Of a stretch of 64,000 nt of DNA, positions 44,836-56,639 are shown piece by piece (position 1 is the first letter of the stretch; each line of letters starts with the position of its first letter). The translations under genes were made by a program, and so were the position numbers. The DNA is taken from assembly GCF_042186555.1 (NCBI RefSeq), contig NC_133325.1:758297207-758361206 (forward strand), read 5' to 3'. The stretch is from Aquarana catesbeiana (taxonomy: Eukaryota > Chordata > Amphibia > Anura > Ranidae). The notes under the pieces were generated by a model that saw only the letters and a program-made list of their open reading frames with translations, was not told where the DNA came from and did not search any database.

Positions 44836-45890
44836 CCATGACCCTGCTTAATAAAATCCGCCTTAACGCTGCCATTAAGGGCTTTACGGTGGGACCGACG
44901 GAGCATAAACTGTTAGCCTATGTGGATGATGTCTTATTTTATGTCTCAGACCCTTTGATTTCCCTTCCCAATATTATCACTGAACTAAGAGACTTTAATG
45001 TGATTGTAAAGGCTCGTTTTTTTAAAATTTAAAATAACAAACATGTCATACTTACCTCCAAGGTGCAGCTCGTTTCTGGGGTCCCTCGGTGGCTCTCGCA
45101 GCTCCTCCCCACATCAGCGCTCTGCCGGGGGATTACCTTGCGGGCGCGCTCCTAAGTCCAGCATTCGGCGTCCATTGACACGAATGCCCGAACTCGGCCC
45201 CACCCCCCTGGCGCCCGCGTCATTGGATTTGATTGACAGCAGCGGGAGCCAATGGCTGCACTGCTATCAATCTATCCAGTCAAGTGCCGGGTCCCCAGGG
45301 CACAACGTATCTCCGCCAAGGGAAATACAGGGCTCAGGTAAGTAAAACGGGGGGCTGGGGGGGCCGGTCACTGCCAGAAGTTTTTTTACCTTAATGCGTA
45401 GGATGCATTAAGGCGAAAAAACACAAGGGTTTACAATCCCTTTAATCTGCTTTCAAATTTTAAGATAAACAAATCAGAGATTCTACCACTGAACGTGCCT
45501 TTGGGATTGCGTACACAGCTGCAAGCCTAACTCTCCTTTACCTGGTGCCAGACCTCTTTAAAGTATTTGGGTGTCCATTTACCAGCCCAATGCTCCCAGT
45601 TGTCCACCTGTAATGACGCCCCATTGCTTTCCGTTATTAGAGTGGACTTACAAAACTGGGACCGCACTACCTTTTCCTGGATGGGCAGAGTCAGTGTCTT
45701 AAAGATGAACGTGTTGCCCTGTATTCTTTTCTATTTACAAATGGTGCCCATTTCATTACCCCAGTCTTTCTTCTCAACCCTTAACAGTTTGTTTCTGAAA
45801 TACATTTAGAATGGGAAAAGCCCTCGTATGGCCCTTCGCATATTACAGCGCCCTAATCTCCCCAGTGGGCAGCATTCAGAATAGGTGATG
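44836..45890 (+). pseudogene. L1-like LINE reverse transcriptase, split and broken
   Basis: The first part (44838-44994) encodes RT palm sequence with the catalytic YVDD box (LLAYVDDVLFYVSDP). The second part (45446-45890) encodes SNFKINKSEILPLNVP, then the thumb-like segment TTFSWMGRVSVLKMNVLP and IPILP-type residues typical of L1-clade elements. In-frame stops occur (after LQA at about 45525; TGG to TAG at about 45806). A TTAA MITE (44995-45445) splits it. Both ends are truncated, and no endonuclease domain is present. Confidence 0.88.
44995..45445. mobile_element. TTAA MITE inside the L1-like pseudogene
   Basis: Left end TTAATGTGATTGTAAAGGC and right end GGTTTACAATCCCTTTAA are inverted and bounded by TTAA (44995-44998, 45442-45445). 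Interior is GC-rich with CTTACCTCCAAGGTGCAGC and GCGTAGGATGCATTAAGGCG. Taking out the element plus one TTAA leaves the L1 frame continuous. Confidence 0.88.
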
Positions 45891-45934
45891 GTAGATATGA
45901 CCTCAGGGAGGCATGATATACATATGAATACCAC

Positions 45935-46050
45935 CTCTATTTACATTTAAATGCTGCCGGTCCGCCCCTATTTACATATGAATGCTGCCGGTCTGCCCCT
46001 ATTTACATATGAATGCTGCCGTTATTTACATATCAATGCCGGTACATGTA
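45935..46050 (+). repeat. ~31-bp minisatellite, CTATTTACATATGAATGCTGCCG
   Basis: Three to four copies of a unit containing TTTACATATGAATGCTGCCG and GTCTGCCCCTA, the last degenerate. Confidence 0.85.
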
Positions 46051-46375
46051 AACACAGGGTCTGCGGGTGAGTCATCTGTACACAACAATATGGCAGAGCT
46101 GGGCAGCATTAGTAACAGATCTTCACACTGAGATATCAGGACACAGCACGGGACTAAAATCTCAACGGATGAGGGTATTTAAACTGGGATAGTTGACAAG
46201 TATGAGGCAGCTGTTTTGGGCCCCACAACAATGACAGGGCCCAGGGCAGCTGCCCTTTTTGCCCTACCTTAAAGACGGCCCTGCATGGGAGAAATACACT
46301 CATCTATATGGGAGAAATAAAGGACCCCTCCTATATCACAGGTGGAAACTAATAAGAGGTAATTAAGTCAGCAGA

Positions 46376-46473
46376 GCTTCTGCTCATTTACTAAGCTCTG
46401 GAGCAACTGCACAAGCAGAGTGCAACTGTACTTTGCAAAGTGCACAGTCTATTTGCCTTTAGTAAATCAACCC
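46376..46473. mobile_element. Half of a GGGGTTGATTTACTAAA MITE (long subfamily)
   Basis: Runs from TTCTGCTCATTTACTAAGCT to GCCTTTAGTAAATCAACCCC. The left half is missing. Confidence 0.75.
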
Positions 46474-46550
46474 CTGTGTGTGATTGGACACAGCTGAAAT
46501 CTGCTTCCAAAGTCGTGCTGTGTCCAATCAAAGCTTTGGTTGGCAGAGGG

Positions 46551-46926
46551 CATACCTCCCAACTTTTTGAGATGGGAATAAGGGACACCTATCAGCAAAA
46601 GTATGCAGGCATAGGACACACCCCTTGCCACGCCCCCTTAAAGTAGAATTGTACAAAAAAAAGAAGATTGGTTAAACCCACAAGTGTTTTTTTTAACCAC
46701 TACTTTTCCTTTGTACTGGCTTTTGGAATTTAAAAATACAGCAATTTAGAAATCAGATGAAAGGTTTAGCGCTGAAAAACACTTTTTGATAGACAGAAAG
46801 TGCATTTTTAATACAACTATATAGATCAGACCAAAATGAGGGACAAATGAGGAGGAATGAGGGACAGAGGGACATTGCTCCAAATCAGGGACAGTCCCTC
46901 GAAATCAGGGACAATTGGGAGCTATG
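46551..46926. mobile_element. hAT-like element, CATACCTCCCAAC termini (copy 2)
   Basis: Left CATACCTCCCAACTTTTTGA, right CAATTGGGAGCTATG. Flanking 8-mers GCAGAGGG (46543-46550) and GCAAAGGG (46927-46934) differ at one base, as expected of an aged hAT 8-bp duplication. Collinear with 36607-36972. Confidence 0.82.
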
Positions 46927-46974
46927 GCAAAGGGCGTGCACATGCACGCCCCAAACCCGGAAGAAGGCCGTCAT

Positions 46975-47325
46975 AGTACGTAAATGTGCTTGTTTGGCTG
47001 TACTTCTCCTATGGATCACATTTGTGCAGTTGGTTTTGCACTCCTGTGACCCGTTGTCAGTCAGGCACCACGTCATCCCGACAATGAGAGTCTGGATCCG
47101 CCAGATGCCTGGACTGACACCCATCTCAGCCTCTCAGTGAGCCGCTGTGAGTCTGAGACGGCTGCTCCACTCCCTCCACAGCTTAATGCTCCAATTAACG
47201 AGGAGGGGGCAGAGCAGAGAGCTGTGACTGACAGTCTGCAGCTCTCTGCTCATGGTGCAGAGATGCCAGGGGACAGGTGCAGCATCCACGAGGTAAGTAT
47301 GATTCCGTAGAAAAAAAAAGAAAAA
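46975..47325. mobile_element. CTGTACTTCTCC family, truncated (copy 3)
   Basis: Contains TTGGCTGTACTTCTCCTATG, GAGAGTCTGGATCCGCCAGA and GACTGACAGTCTGCAGCTCT, the same phrases as 16213-16669 and 17961-18426. The TTAA end is not preserved. Confidence 0.65.
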
Positions 47326-47331
47326 CATACA

Positions 47332-47616
47332 GTGGAACCTTGGATTAAGAGCATAATCCAGAAGAATGCTTGTAATCCAAAGCACTCGTATATCAAAGCG
47401 AGCTTCCCCATAGAAGTCAATGGAAACGAAGATAATTAGTTCCGCATTGACTTCTATTGCATGCAATACCGCATGTGGCCAGAGGTGGGAGGCGCCGGAG
47501 AGACTCAGAAATACTCGGAAACCCTCTGAGTTTTTCCAAGTATTTCTGAACGGCTCCGAACTGTTCCTTCCGAGTGTCACCGGCGCCCCCGGCGCTCTGG
47601 CCAAATGCAGTACTGC
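47332..47616. mobile_element. CAGTGGAACCTTGG element, left part
   Basis: Starts CAGTGGAACCTTGGATTAAG and continues TGCTTGTAATCCAAAGCACT, as in 8308 and 38460 but more diverged. The interior contains CGGAAACCCTCTGAGTTTTT and a GAACGGCTCCGAACTGTTCC segment not found in the other copies. The right terminus is not seen; it runs into a TTAA-type sequence. Confidence 0.6.
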
Positions 47617-47697
47617 ACACCTATGTAAACAAGGCAAACCGCCATTCTGCCAGCTAAGCAGAAACACAAATCTCTGTTTTCCTCTAGTCAAAGCATT

Positions 47698-47730
<33 letters not shown>

Positions 47731-48419
47731 TTAGAAAGCACACATGAGGGAACACATTTAACCCTTTGATTGCCCCTGATGTTAACCCCTTCCCTGCTAG
47801 TGTCATTAGTACAGTAACAGCGCATTTTTTTTAGCACTGATCACCCATTTTTTTTTTAGCACTGATCACTGTATTGGTGTCACTGGTCCCCAAAAAGTGT
47901 CACCTAGTGTCAGATTTGTCTGCCGCAATGTCGCAGTCCCGCTAAAAATCGCCAATCGCCGCCATCACTAGTAAAAAATATTAAAAAAGAATAAAAAGCC
48001 CCTAAATCTATCCCACAATTTGTAGACGCTATAACTTTTGTGCAAACCAATCAATATACGCTTATTGGGATTTTTTTTACCAAAATATGTAGCAGAATAC
48101 ATACTGGCTTAAATTTATGAAGAAATATGATTCTTTACATTTTTTTAATTGGATGTGTTTTATAGCAGAAAGTAAAAAATATTGTTTTTGTTTTCAAAAT
48201 TGTCGATCTTTTTTTGTTTATAGCACAAAAAATAGAAACCACAGAGGTGATCAAATACCACCAAAAGAAAGCTCTATTTTTGGGGGGGGGGGAAACACAT
48301 TTTTGGGCACAGCGTCGCACGACCGCGTAGTTGTCAGTTAAAGTAATGCAGAGCTGTATCGCAATAAATGGCCTGGTCGTGAAGGGGGGGGGCAAATCTT
48401 CCGGAGCTGAAGAGGTTAA
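47617..48419. mobile_element. TTAA element, right part, with (CA)n
   Basis: Resembles 27528-28455 from ATGTAAACAAGGCAAACCGC onward (CGCAATGTCGCAGTC, TTTATAGCACAAAAAATAGAA) and ends GGAGCTGAAGAGG before TTAA (48416-48419). A (CA)15 microsatellite sits at 47701-47729. The left end is lost or embedded in the preceding element. Confidence 0.65.
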
Positions 48420-49144
48420 AGATGAAGGTAAGTCTGCTTATATTTTGCATTCCCTGACCCCATCCCTATTAACACGTTATTACCATTTTTAAATAAAAAC
48501 TTTCCCTTTCCTATCCTATTTGGTATAGGAAGTGGACACAAATCTTCCCAACAGGGATACTGACAACAATTAAAAAAATAAATAAATACATTTTACCTTT
48601 TTTTCAGCCTATCCAAGATTCAAAAATAGTTTTGGCTGTCATTCTACTTTAAGGATTAGGAATATATTTGGTATTGGTGTTGCCAGGTGTGATAAATTAG
48701 TTTTTCGGGTGTGATAGTTCTGTGCTGAAAAAACACACGTGGCATAAGCGTCTCTGCCAAATACATCACGATGATGAAAATGTTCTCACCTACAAGTTGT
48801 AGGTGCCAAAAAATTGTGTGCCCAAAACAGCGGCTCCAAGATGGAGATTAACCAATGGCTTACTAGCTGCTATTACCTCCTTGTGCCAGTTTGTACTGTT
48901 TGGTGTAATGACAGGTACTCTTCAATAATATATAGTAACAATATGACAAAGCTGTAATTTTACATTTTTTTTGTTAATTGAAAAACCAGTTGCTATAGAG
49001 CTGGAATTTCTCTTTAAATAAAATATAAACCGTAACTGAATAATATTGTTTGTAGAAGCACAGTATATCATGAAGAACCTTACTTTTATTTTTAGAAAAT
49101 ATTGTTTTCACATTCCCCCCCCCCCCCATTTTTTACATCTCAGG
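48420..49144. other. Unassigned stretch
   Basis: No exon or RNA gene. A poly-C run lies at 49118-49127. No repeat boundary could be fixed. Confidence 0.4.
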
Positions 49145-49545
49145 CAGTGGCGGCTGGTGCTAAACTTTTTGGGGTGGGCGGCAAACAAACCCCTCCCCCC
49201 CCCCAGGTCCAGACTCACCCCTCCACAGTCGCGGCGCCGCGGCTTCCTCGGTTTTTCCTACCGGCCAACCCGATCCACCTCTTGTCCTGATTGGCCAGGA
49301 GGAGAAGCCGGAAGACCATAGCGAATATTGATTCGCTAGTGCCACAAGTGGGTGGGTTGGTGGCGCAGTGCTCTGCGCCCTGAGCCCAACCTTTTTCAAG
49401 CCAATTAGAGCCTCCGGCTCTAATCATGTGGCTTGAAAAAAAAAAAAACTCATAGAAACCTATGAGTCCGGCACCTCGAATGCATCCCCGCATGCAAAGT
49501 AGCGGGGCGACACCCCTGCGCCCCTTATGGACCTGCCGCTCCTGA
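49145..49545. mobile_element. GGCAGTGGCGGCTGGTG repeat (copy 4)
   Basis: Starts GCAGTGGCGGCTGGTGCTAA and ends GGACCTGCCGCTCCTG. Shares the TGATTGGCCAGGAGGAGAAG core and CTCTGCGCCCTGAGCCCAAC with the other three copies. Confidence 0.65.
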
Positions 49546-49576
49546 TCTCAGTTCTGTTGATACCCATCCAGCCTCT

Positions 49577-50059
49577 TTAAAGCGGAGTTCCACCCAAAAA
49601 TGGAACTTCCGCTTTTCTAGTTCCTCCCCCCAGGTGTCACATTTGGCACTTTTCAGGGGGGAGGAGGGAGCAGATACCTGTCTAATATAGGTATTTTGCT
49701 CCCAATTCTGGGCATACAGTAGATACCCGAGCCATCCGTGGGTATCTACACCACTTCCCGTCCCCCCTGCTGTATTCTGGGAGACACACGGGTCCCAGAA
49801 AACAGCAGGGACCAGTGGGATAGCGCAGCGCGAGTCGCGCATGCACAGTAGGGAACAAGAAAGTGAAGCCGCAGGGCTTCACTTCCTGATTCCCTTACCG
49901 AGGATGGTGGCGGCAGCACCCGACAGCTGAGGGATAGATCGGCTTCGGGTGCCGACATTGCGGGTGCCCTGAACAGGTAAGTGTCCTTATTTTAAAAGTC
50001 AGCAGCTGCAGTATTTGTAGCTGCTGACTTAAAAAGAAAACAGCGGAACTCCGCTTTAA
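49577..50059. mobile_element. TTAAAGCGGAGTTCC MITE (copy 2)
   Basis: Left TTAAAGCGGAGTTCCACCC, right GCGGAACTCCGCTTTAA, flanked by TTAA (49577-49580, 50056-50059). Interior matches 40217-40698 in inverse orientation (GTCAGCAGCTGCAGTATTTG). Non-coding. Confidence 0.9.
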
Positions 50060-50317
50060 GGCAATTCCCATCTCTACATTCAGTGTCAGTTGCATTCTAT
50101 TGCTCTGAGCTGACTTCCTGATGTGACAACAGCATAACAAGTGTCAATAGGCACTCCACCAGAAGAATGTGTGAGGGGGTGACAACACAGGAGAGTAATC
50201 GGGAGATGGGGACAAAGTGTTGTCACCCTATAACAGGAAGTGCCTGAACAAGGAAAATGAGGTGTCCGTACAAGGCATTATTTTAGTGAAGTGTGTATAG
50301 TAACTTTTTTACTCCCA

Positions 50318-50382
50318 GCGTATGCAAATATGCGGCCCCAGTTGTCTGTGCTTTTTTTTTTGTGGGGCCGCATATTTGCGTA
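50318..50382. repeat. Small palindrome GCAAATATGCGGCCCCA
   Basis: ATGCAAATATGCGGCCCCA is followed about 25 bases later by TGGGGCCGCATATTTGCGT. It lies in an unassigned region (50060-51115) that also contains (AAT)n at 50631-50652, AAGGTCAGGGTC words at 50700-50740 and a tail GGCGTGAAGGGGTTAA typical of TTAA elements at about 51096-51111. Confidence 0.75.
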
Positions 50383-51499
50383 TCTTTCCTTGCACTCTCA
50401 GCACAAACACCAGGGTCTCACCAAGAGCCCCCCACAGTCCCTGTACTAAGGAACGGGACCCAGAACTCCCGATTCCAGGTCACCTGATCGCTGTAATAGC
50501 CTCTGATTGGCTACCAAAGTGATCAGTCATTGTGCAGCCCACCCCCATGCTTTCTCTCTCTGGGAATAGAGGAGAGAGATACATTGTATTTCTCTCTCTC
50601 CTTGCAGGGAAAAAAATAAGTATGTGTAAAAATAATAATAATAATAATAAAATAAAACATATCTAGATCAAGGTTTGATCTAGGTCAGTGCCAGGGTTAG
50701 TGTTTGGGTCAAGGTCAGGGTCAAAGGTCAAGGTCAGTATTTTTTGGGGGGGCATGTTTTTTTTTTTTTTTTTAAATTAGCATCAGTGTGTTGTAGGTAG
50801 GATAAAAAAAAAAAAGCAAAATATGCACTATTGTTTTGGGCTGTACTACGGATACAAACAACAACTTTGCTGCGATCGTCAGGAGCAGGAGAATTTTAGT
50901 AATAATAAAAAAAAATAAAAAAAATAAAGAGATATCCATTATCATTTACCACCAAATGGAAGCCGAATTTGTCCTGAAAAAAAACAAGGTTTAATCCACC
51001 TGGATGCACAAAGTAGTTGTGATGATATGTTGGGTTTTACAAACACGTGAAAGTTGCAAAATTGTGTTCAGGCATTAAGATTTATTTTACCCTTAGGCGT
51101 GAAGGGGTTAAAAATAAAAAAATGGAAAATGACTATACCATTGATAGTGTTTCATTATATCTGTTTGAGACGTGCAAAAATAATAATAATAATAATAATA
51201 ATAACTGTTCATTCAGCCAGAAATCATGTTAGCTGAGGCCTTCCTGTACTTTCTGGCCTCTAGACTTTTATCAGTTAGCATTGTCCCACTTGTTATCTTT
51301 GTGGACTACAAATCACAAGAAAAGAGGGAGGTGTTATGTAGTCCTAACACAGTGTTATGTAGTCCTAACACACTGTCAGTCCTAGGGTGACGTTGCTGTT
51401 CAGTACAGTTTTCTCCCTAGGACTGAAAGTGTGTTAATAGCAAGAAAATAAGAGAAAAAATTGGAAAAAAAGAAAGAAAACAAATGCAGCCATTAATTA

Positions 51500-52050
51500 A
51501 AGCACAGGTAAACTGCAATACTATCATTTTTTTGTTTCTGGGTTTAGATACACAATAAGATTCTACTAACTGGGTTTACATATATGTATAAACACAGAAT
51601 CACAGGGGGTTAATGTGAATGCACATATGTGTTAATATAAGTAACCCTTCTTAATCTAGGGCCATGCCAAGGTCACGCGTGGCTGCACAACCATCAGTAT
51701 TCCATACATAACGTTTTGTTTATTATTATTGATAATTATGTACTGGCTGTTTCCTTAGCAAGAATACAAAATTCTACCATTAAATCCTTTAGCCCTGTCA
51801 ATAGATCTTCCTGGTGTGATGGATTTCAGAGCTGCGTTCTGTGCAAGAAGTTTTCACAGCTCAATAGAACATTGTAAAATGCCCAGCGAATGCTGAGATT
51901 AACCGATCGTACAAGTGCCAGGACACCGTACACAGTGCAGAAAATCCAAAGTGCCACTTAGGGGTTAAAATATTTACTGGTCACCATATACTTTGTAAAT
52001 ATAGTTGATTACAAATTAAAGTATTTTTGTTTGTTTTGACTTGGAGATTT
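51500..52050. other. Repeat-poor island upstream of SIM2
   Basis: Complex sequence without transposon ends, including GCCAAGGTCACGCGTGGCTG (an E-box/CRE-like CACGCG context) and TTGTTTATTATTATTGATAATTATG. It could be a regulatory element about 5.7 kb from the SIM2 start. No ORF with coding character. Confidence 0.25.
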
Positions 52051-52613
52051 TTTGGATTTTCTATGCACAAACTTTGACACATTGGTAAAAATTGGGTTGA
52101 CCAATTTTTGCCACTTTTGGGGAAATGCATTAGAATTAAAGGGGAAGGCGACATTAAGTTTTTCTTTTTTTGTTTTTTAAAACAGACTTTAAATGGCTCC
52201 TGAGGTTTACAGGAACCTCCTTTTAAGACTCCTGGAACCAACCTTGAGCCAAAAACTGAACCCTCATTATCCTAACTTTTTTTGCATATTTTTTACATAT
52301 TTTTACAGAAAAAAGGAAAACAGCCAAAAAAAAAAAAATTTAAAGTAACAAACAAATTCAAACACACACAAAAAGAAAAAAAAATACAAATAACACTTAA
52401 TGAAATAAACAACCCATAATACACCCCCTTCACAAAAAAACATTCTCTCTCACTTAATTTTCCCCAAGCAACTATAGTGAGCGAAAATAAGAATTTTCAC
52501 TTAAGCGAAATTTTGCCAACAATTACATTTTTACTGAAATCACTTCTCTTGTTCCTGCTAACAATAAAAGATTGCATCAATGTACAAAGATTACATAATA
52601 AACACAGTATGCA

Positions 52614-52766
<153 letters not shown>

Positions 52767-52847
52767 ATACCCAATGGTTGCCACTGCACACATATCAGAG
52801 ATAAAAAAAATTGGCCCAGGTGCACAGTAAAGACTGTAGTACATATA

Positions 52848-53000
52848 ATCCAAAAGAGAGAACGGCACTCACGGGTCTTCAAAGGTGAACGCAAAACGCA
52901 TAATGACATTTTTATTTCTTTATTTTGAAATAAAACCTTCATTATGCGTTGTGCATTCACCTTTCAAGGCCCGTGAGTGCCACCTTTTTTTTTTGGATTA
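52848..53000. repeat. Inverted repeat, AATCCAAAA...TTTTGGATT arms
   Basis: Left TATAATCCAAAAGAGAGAACGGCACTCACG pairs with right CGTGAGTGCCACC...GGATTATA, and TTCAAAGGTGAACGC pairs with GCATTCACCTTTC. The following sequence 53036-53140 (GTCCAAAAGGGATATCCGCA, TTCAACGTTTCGACGAGA) looks like another member of the same broad repeat class. Confidence 0.75.
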
Positions 53001-53148
53001 TATATGTATAGATAGATATAGATATATATACAGTTATAGTCCAAAAGGGATATCCGCACTCTTGGGTCTTGAGAGGTGAATGCACAGTGAAGATTTTATT
53101 TCAACGTTTCGACGAGACACAGGCTTGTCTTCCTCAGGACCTCAGAAT

Positions 53149-53212
<64 letters not shown>

Positions 53213-53284
53213 GACACACAATATGCTGAGCTGTACTTGTAAATACGGCCATGAATATATTTATGTGTGTGTGTATACATACAT

Positions 53285-54011
53285 TAGGGCTCATGCACAC
53301 AAAATGTTTTAAAAACGCCAGCTACAGCAGCATTAAAAACACCTGTTTTTTCACATTTAGCTGTGTTTTTACATTAGCATTATTGCGTGTTTTTGCGCGT
53401 TTTTTGGCATTAGCGTTTTTTGGGCATTTTTTCATTAAAAACACTGTTTACATTGTAAAAACGCCTAAAAACGTCAAACGCTGCATTTTGGGGCGTTTCT
53501 CGTTTTTACAGCTTGTATTTGCTGCTCCTGGAAGCGCAGGATGTTGTTTTTTTTTTTCTACTGCCCCTAAACGCTTATGCCTCCAAACGCCTCTGACAGT
53601 TTATGTGTGCATGGACACATAGGGGTTGATTTACTAAAGGCAAATTGACTGTGCACTTTGCAAAGTGCAGTTGCACTCTACAAGAGCAGGTGCTTCTGAG
53701 CTTAGTAAATGAGCAAAAGCGCTGCTGACTTCCATCATCCAATCATGTGCAAGCAAAAAGGCTGTTTTTTTTAATTTTCCTTGCATGTGATTGGGCATTC
53801 TTTGCAAAGTGAAGCCTTACCTCATTTACTAAGCTCTGGAGCAATTGCACTTGCAGAGTGCAACTGAACTTTGCAAAGTGCACAGTCTAGTTGCCTTTAG
53901 TAAATCAACCCCATAGGCTAACATGGAGGGGCTTTTAGAGGCAGTTAAAAAAAAAAACGTCAAAGGCCCCTAACAGCAGCTGTAAAAACGTCCTGTGTGC
54001 ATTAAGCCCTT
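53285..54011. mobile_element. GGGCTCATGCACAC element with nested MITE
   Basis: Left end AGGGCTCATGCACACAAAAT and right end GTGTGCATTAAGCCC are inverted. AAAAACGCCAGCTACAGCAG near the left pairs with CAGCAGCTGTAAAAACGTCC near the right. A palindromic MITE (53622-53913) is inserted within, with ATA on each side. Confidence 0.78.
53622..53913. mobile_element. GGGGTTGATTTACTAAA MITE, long subfamily, nested
   Basis: Begins GGGGTTGATTTACTAAAGGC and ends GCCTTTAGTAAATCAACCCC, a complete ~290-bp member with near-perfect ends. It sits between ACACATA and ATAGGCTAAC; removing it rejoins CACATAGGCTAACATGG of the host element. Confidence 0.88.
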
Positions 54012-54129
54012 ATGCTCATCCACTTGGATAAGCTTAAATCATTCCAGTTTTGGAACTACGAGCTCCAGAAATACCTGCTTTTGATATGCTGGTTCTTGTA
54101 GTTCCTCTGGCTTTGTTTTTAATATATTC

Positions 54130-55340
54130 AGTAGTTAAGTCCAGCAAATAAATAACTCAATATTTTTTTCTTAGCTCTGTAGCAGAAAAGTTCTCATGTA
54201 ATCATTAAACTGGACAAGAGACACAGTATTATTGCTTGGTCTTTACCTGCTTATCAATTGTGCTGCTGGGATTTGCAGTTTCAAGTCATTCCTATCAAAT
54301 AGGCCAGTAACTATTGCCATCATCATCAACAAGCCCTGGAAAAGGTAGAAAATAAGTTGAATTTATTAAACCGTGAACATATTAATTTACAAAGGAATCT
54401 GAATGAAATCAGGGGACATATATATAAAGCAGTGAATATGACATTCACCAAATATTTTCTGTAGGTGTTTCTCTCTGGTGGTAGAGGGAATGGTTAACCA
54501 TGTGTGAATGTGTGGTGGCTGTTACATTCATAGGGCTTTAGAAATTGTGTTTGGTGTTTTTTTTGGTATTTTGAAAATAAAAGTGTATTTTAGAAAAAAG
54601 AAAAAAACGAATTCTAAAATAAATCCACAAGCAGAACTTAGAATTATAGAATTATGTTTTCCACTATCTCTGGGGGGAGGGGAAAGAAATGATATATATA
54701 TATTTATATATATGAAGTCTACTGTCATACACTATAGAATAAATTATGTAGACAACATCAGGGATCACTAGCTCCCTAATTCTACCTAAAGACATCTTAA
54801 ACCCCTTTGGGAAGATAGGTGAATATTTTATAAGCCAACACACAGTCAGGTAATGAAAATATTCCCCTGATCATCGGAGTGGTCAATCCTAGGCGTTATT
54901 TTTAAGCCCAAATACAACAAATGCACAAAACGGTCGCAGTAGGAGAACGTTGCACAGAAATTCGGGTGAGATGAGGTTACATACTGTATGGGAGTCTATG
55001 GTCAGCTCCAGTTCAGGGAGGAATATTACAGTCGGGTTTGTAGCACATTACATTGTGATTTGTGAAGAGCTTCCAATCTCGGTGATATTCCCACTACCTG
55101 GGGTGATAGAGGGGAAATTACAGCAATGTCACCCTACAGTGCTTCCTGGATGAACACTTCTCAGCAGAGAGAAAGGGTTCATGTGGCTTCCACAAGTATA
55201 TTTGTCCGATATTTTGAATATTTCCAATCTATAATCTCCAGTGTACGTGTATGTAATGTCTATATTTTATTTTATATTATAATCCAATTTACTTGAATAG
55301 CCAGAGACTAGAGAGGGCGCCTAACACACACTGCATACAA
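54130..55340. other. Repeat-poor stretch upstream of SIM2
   Basis: No transposon termini or exons were recognised over about 1.2 kb. Some AT-rich runs occur (54693-54715). It might include upstream regulatory sequence; nothing in the sequence alone proves it. Confidence 0.3.
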
Positions 55341-55350
55341 TGTATTCACC

Positions 55351-55934
<584 letters not shown>

Positions 55935-56079
55935 GATATGTATTCTAACTCTCCATTTATCTCCCATGTATAGATCTTTCTATCCATGTACCCAGTTATC
56001 TCTCCATCCATTTAACTCACATGGACCTATGTATGCACAGCCCTAGGTTTCTCTTTATTCAGCCTTTTATTTCGCTATA

Positions 56080-56490
56080 CACACAGACTCATATATACAT
56101 ACACACATACACACACATACATACATACATACATACATACACACACACACATACACACATACATACACACACAGACACATACAAATATATACATACATAC
56201 ACACACATACACAAACATACATACACAGATACAATTACACATACATACATACATGTATACATACTTAAACACACACATACATATATATATACACACACAC
56301 ACATACAAATACATACATACATACATACATACACACACAGATATACACACATATACAGTACACACATACATACATACACAGACACATACATACATACACA
56401 GATACAATTACACATATATACATACATGTATACATACATACACACACACATACATATATACACACACATACAGACACATACATACATATA
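56080..56490 (+). repeat. (ACATAC)/(CA)n complex microsatellite
   Basis: About 400 bp of CA and ACAT words with interspersed GATACA. It contains partial higher-order duplication: CACAGATACAATTACACATA followed by ACATGTATACATAC occurs twice, at about 56225 and 56397. Confidence 0.95.
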
Positions 56491-56639
56491 TATTTGCACA
56501 GCTCCAGTCCCCTCCTGTATATACAGATACTTCCATCACTCTATGAATGGGTTAATATCCTGTGTAGTGTGACGTGTGCAGTCAGTCTAGTCCCCTCCAC
56601 CCCCCCCCCCCCCCCAATCATTGTATGATATTAGTGTCC

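Noticed and set aside
44838..45032. Functional reverse transcriptase
   Set aside because: The YVDD box is intact, but the frame is interrupted by a MITE and later stop codons, and both ends are missing.
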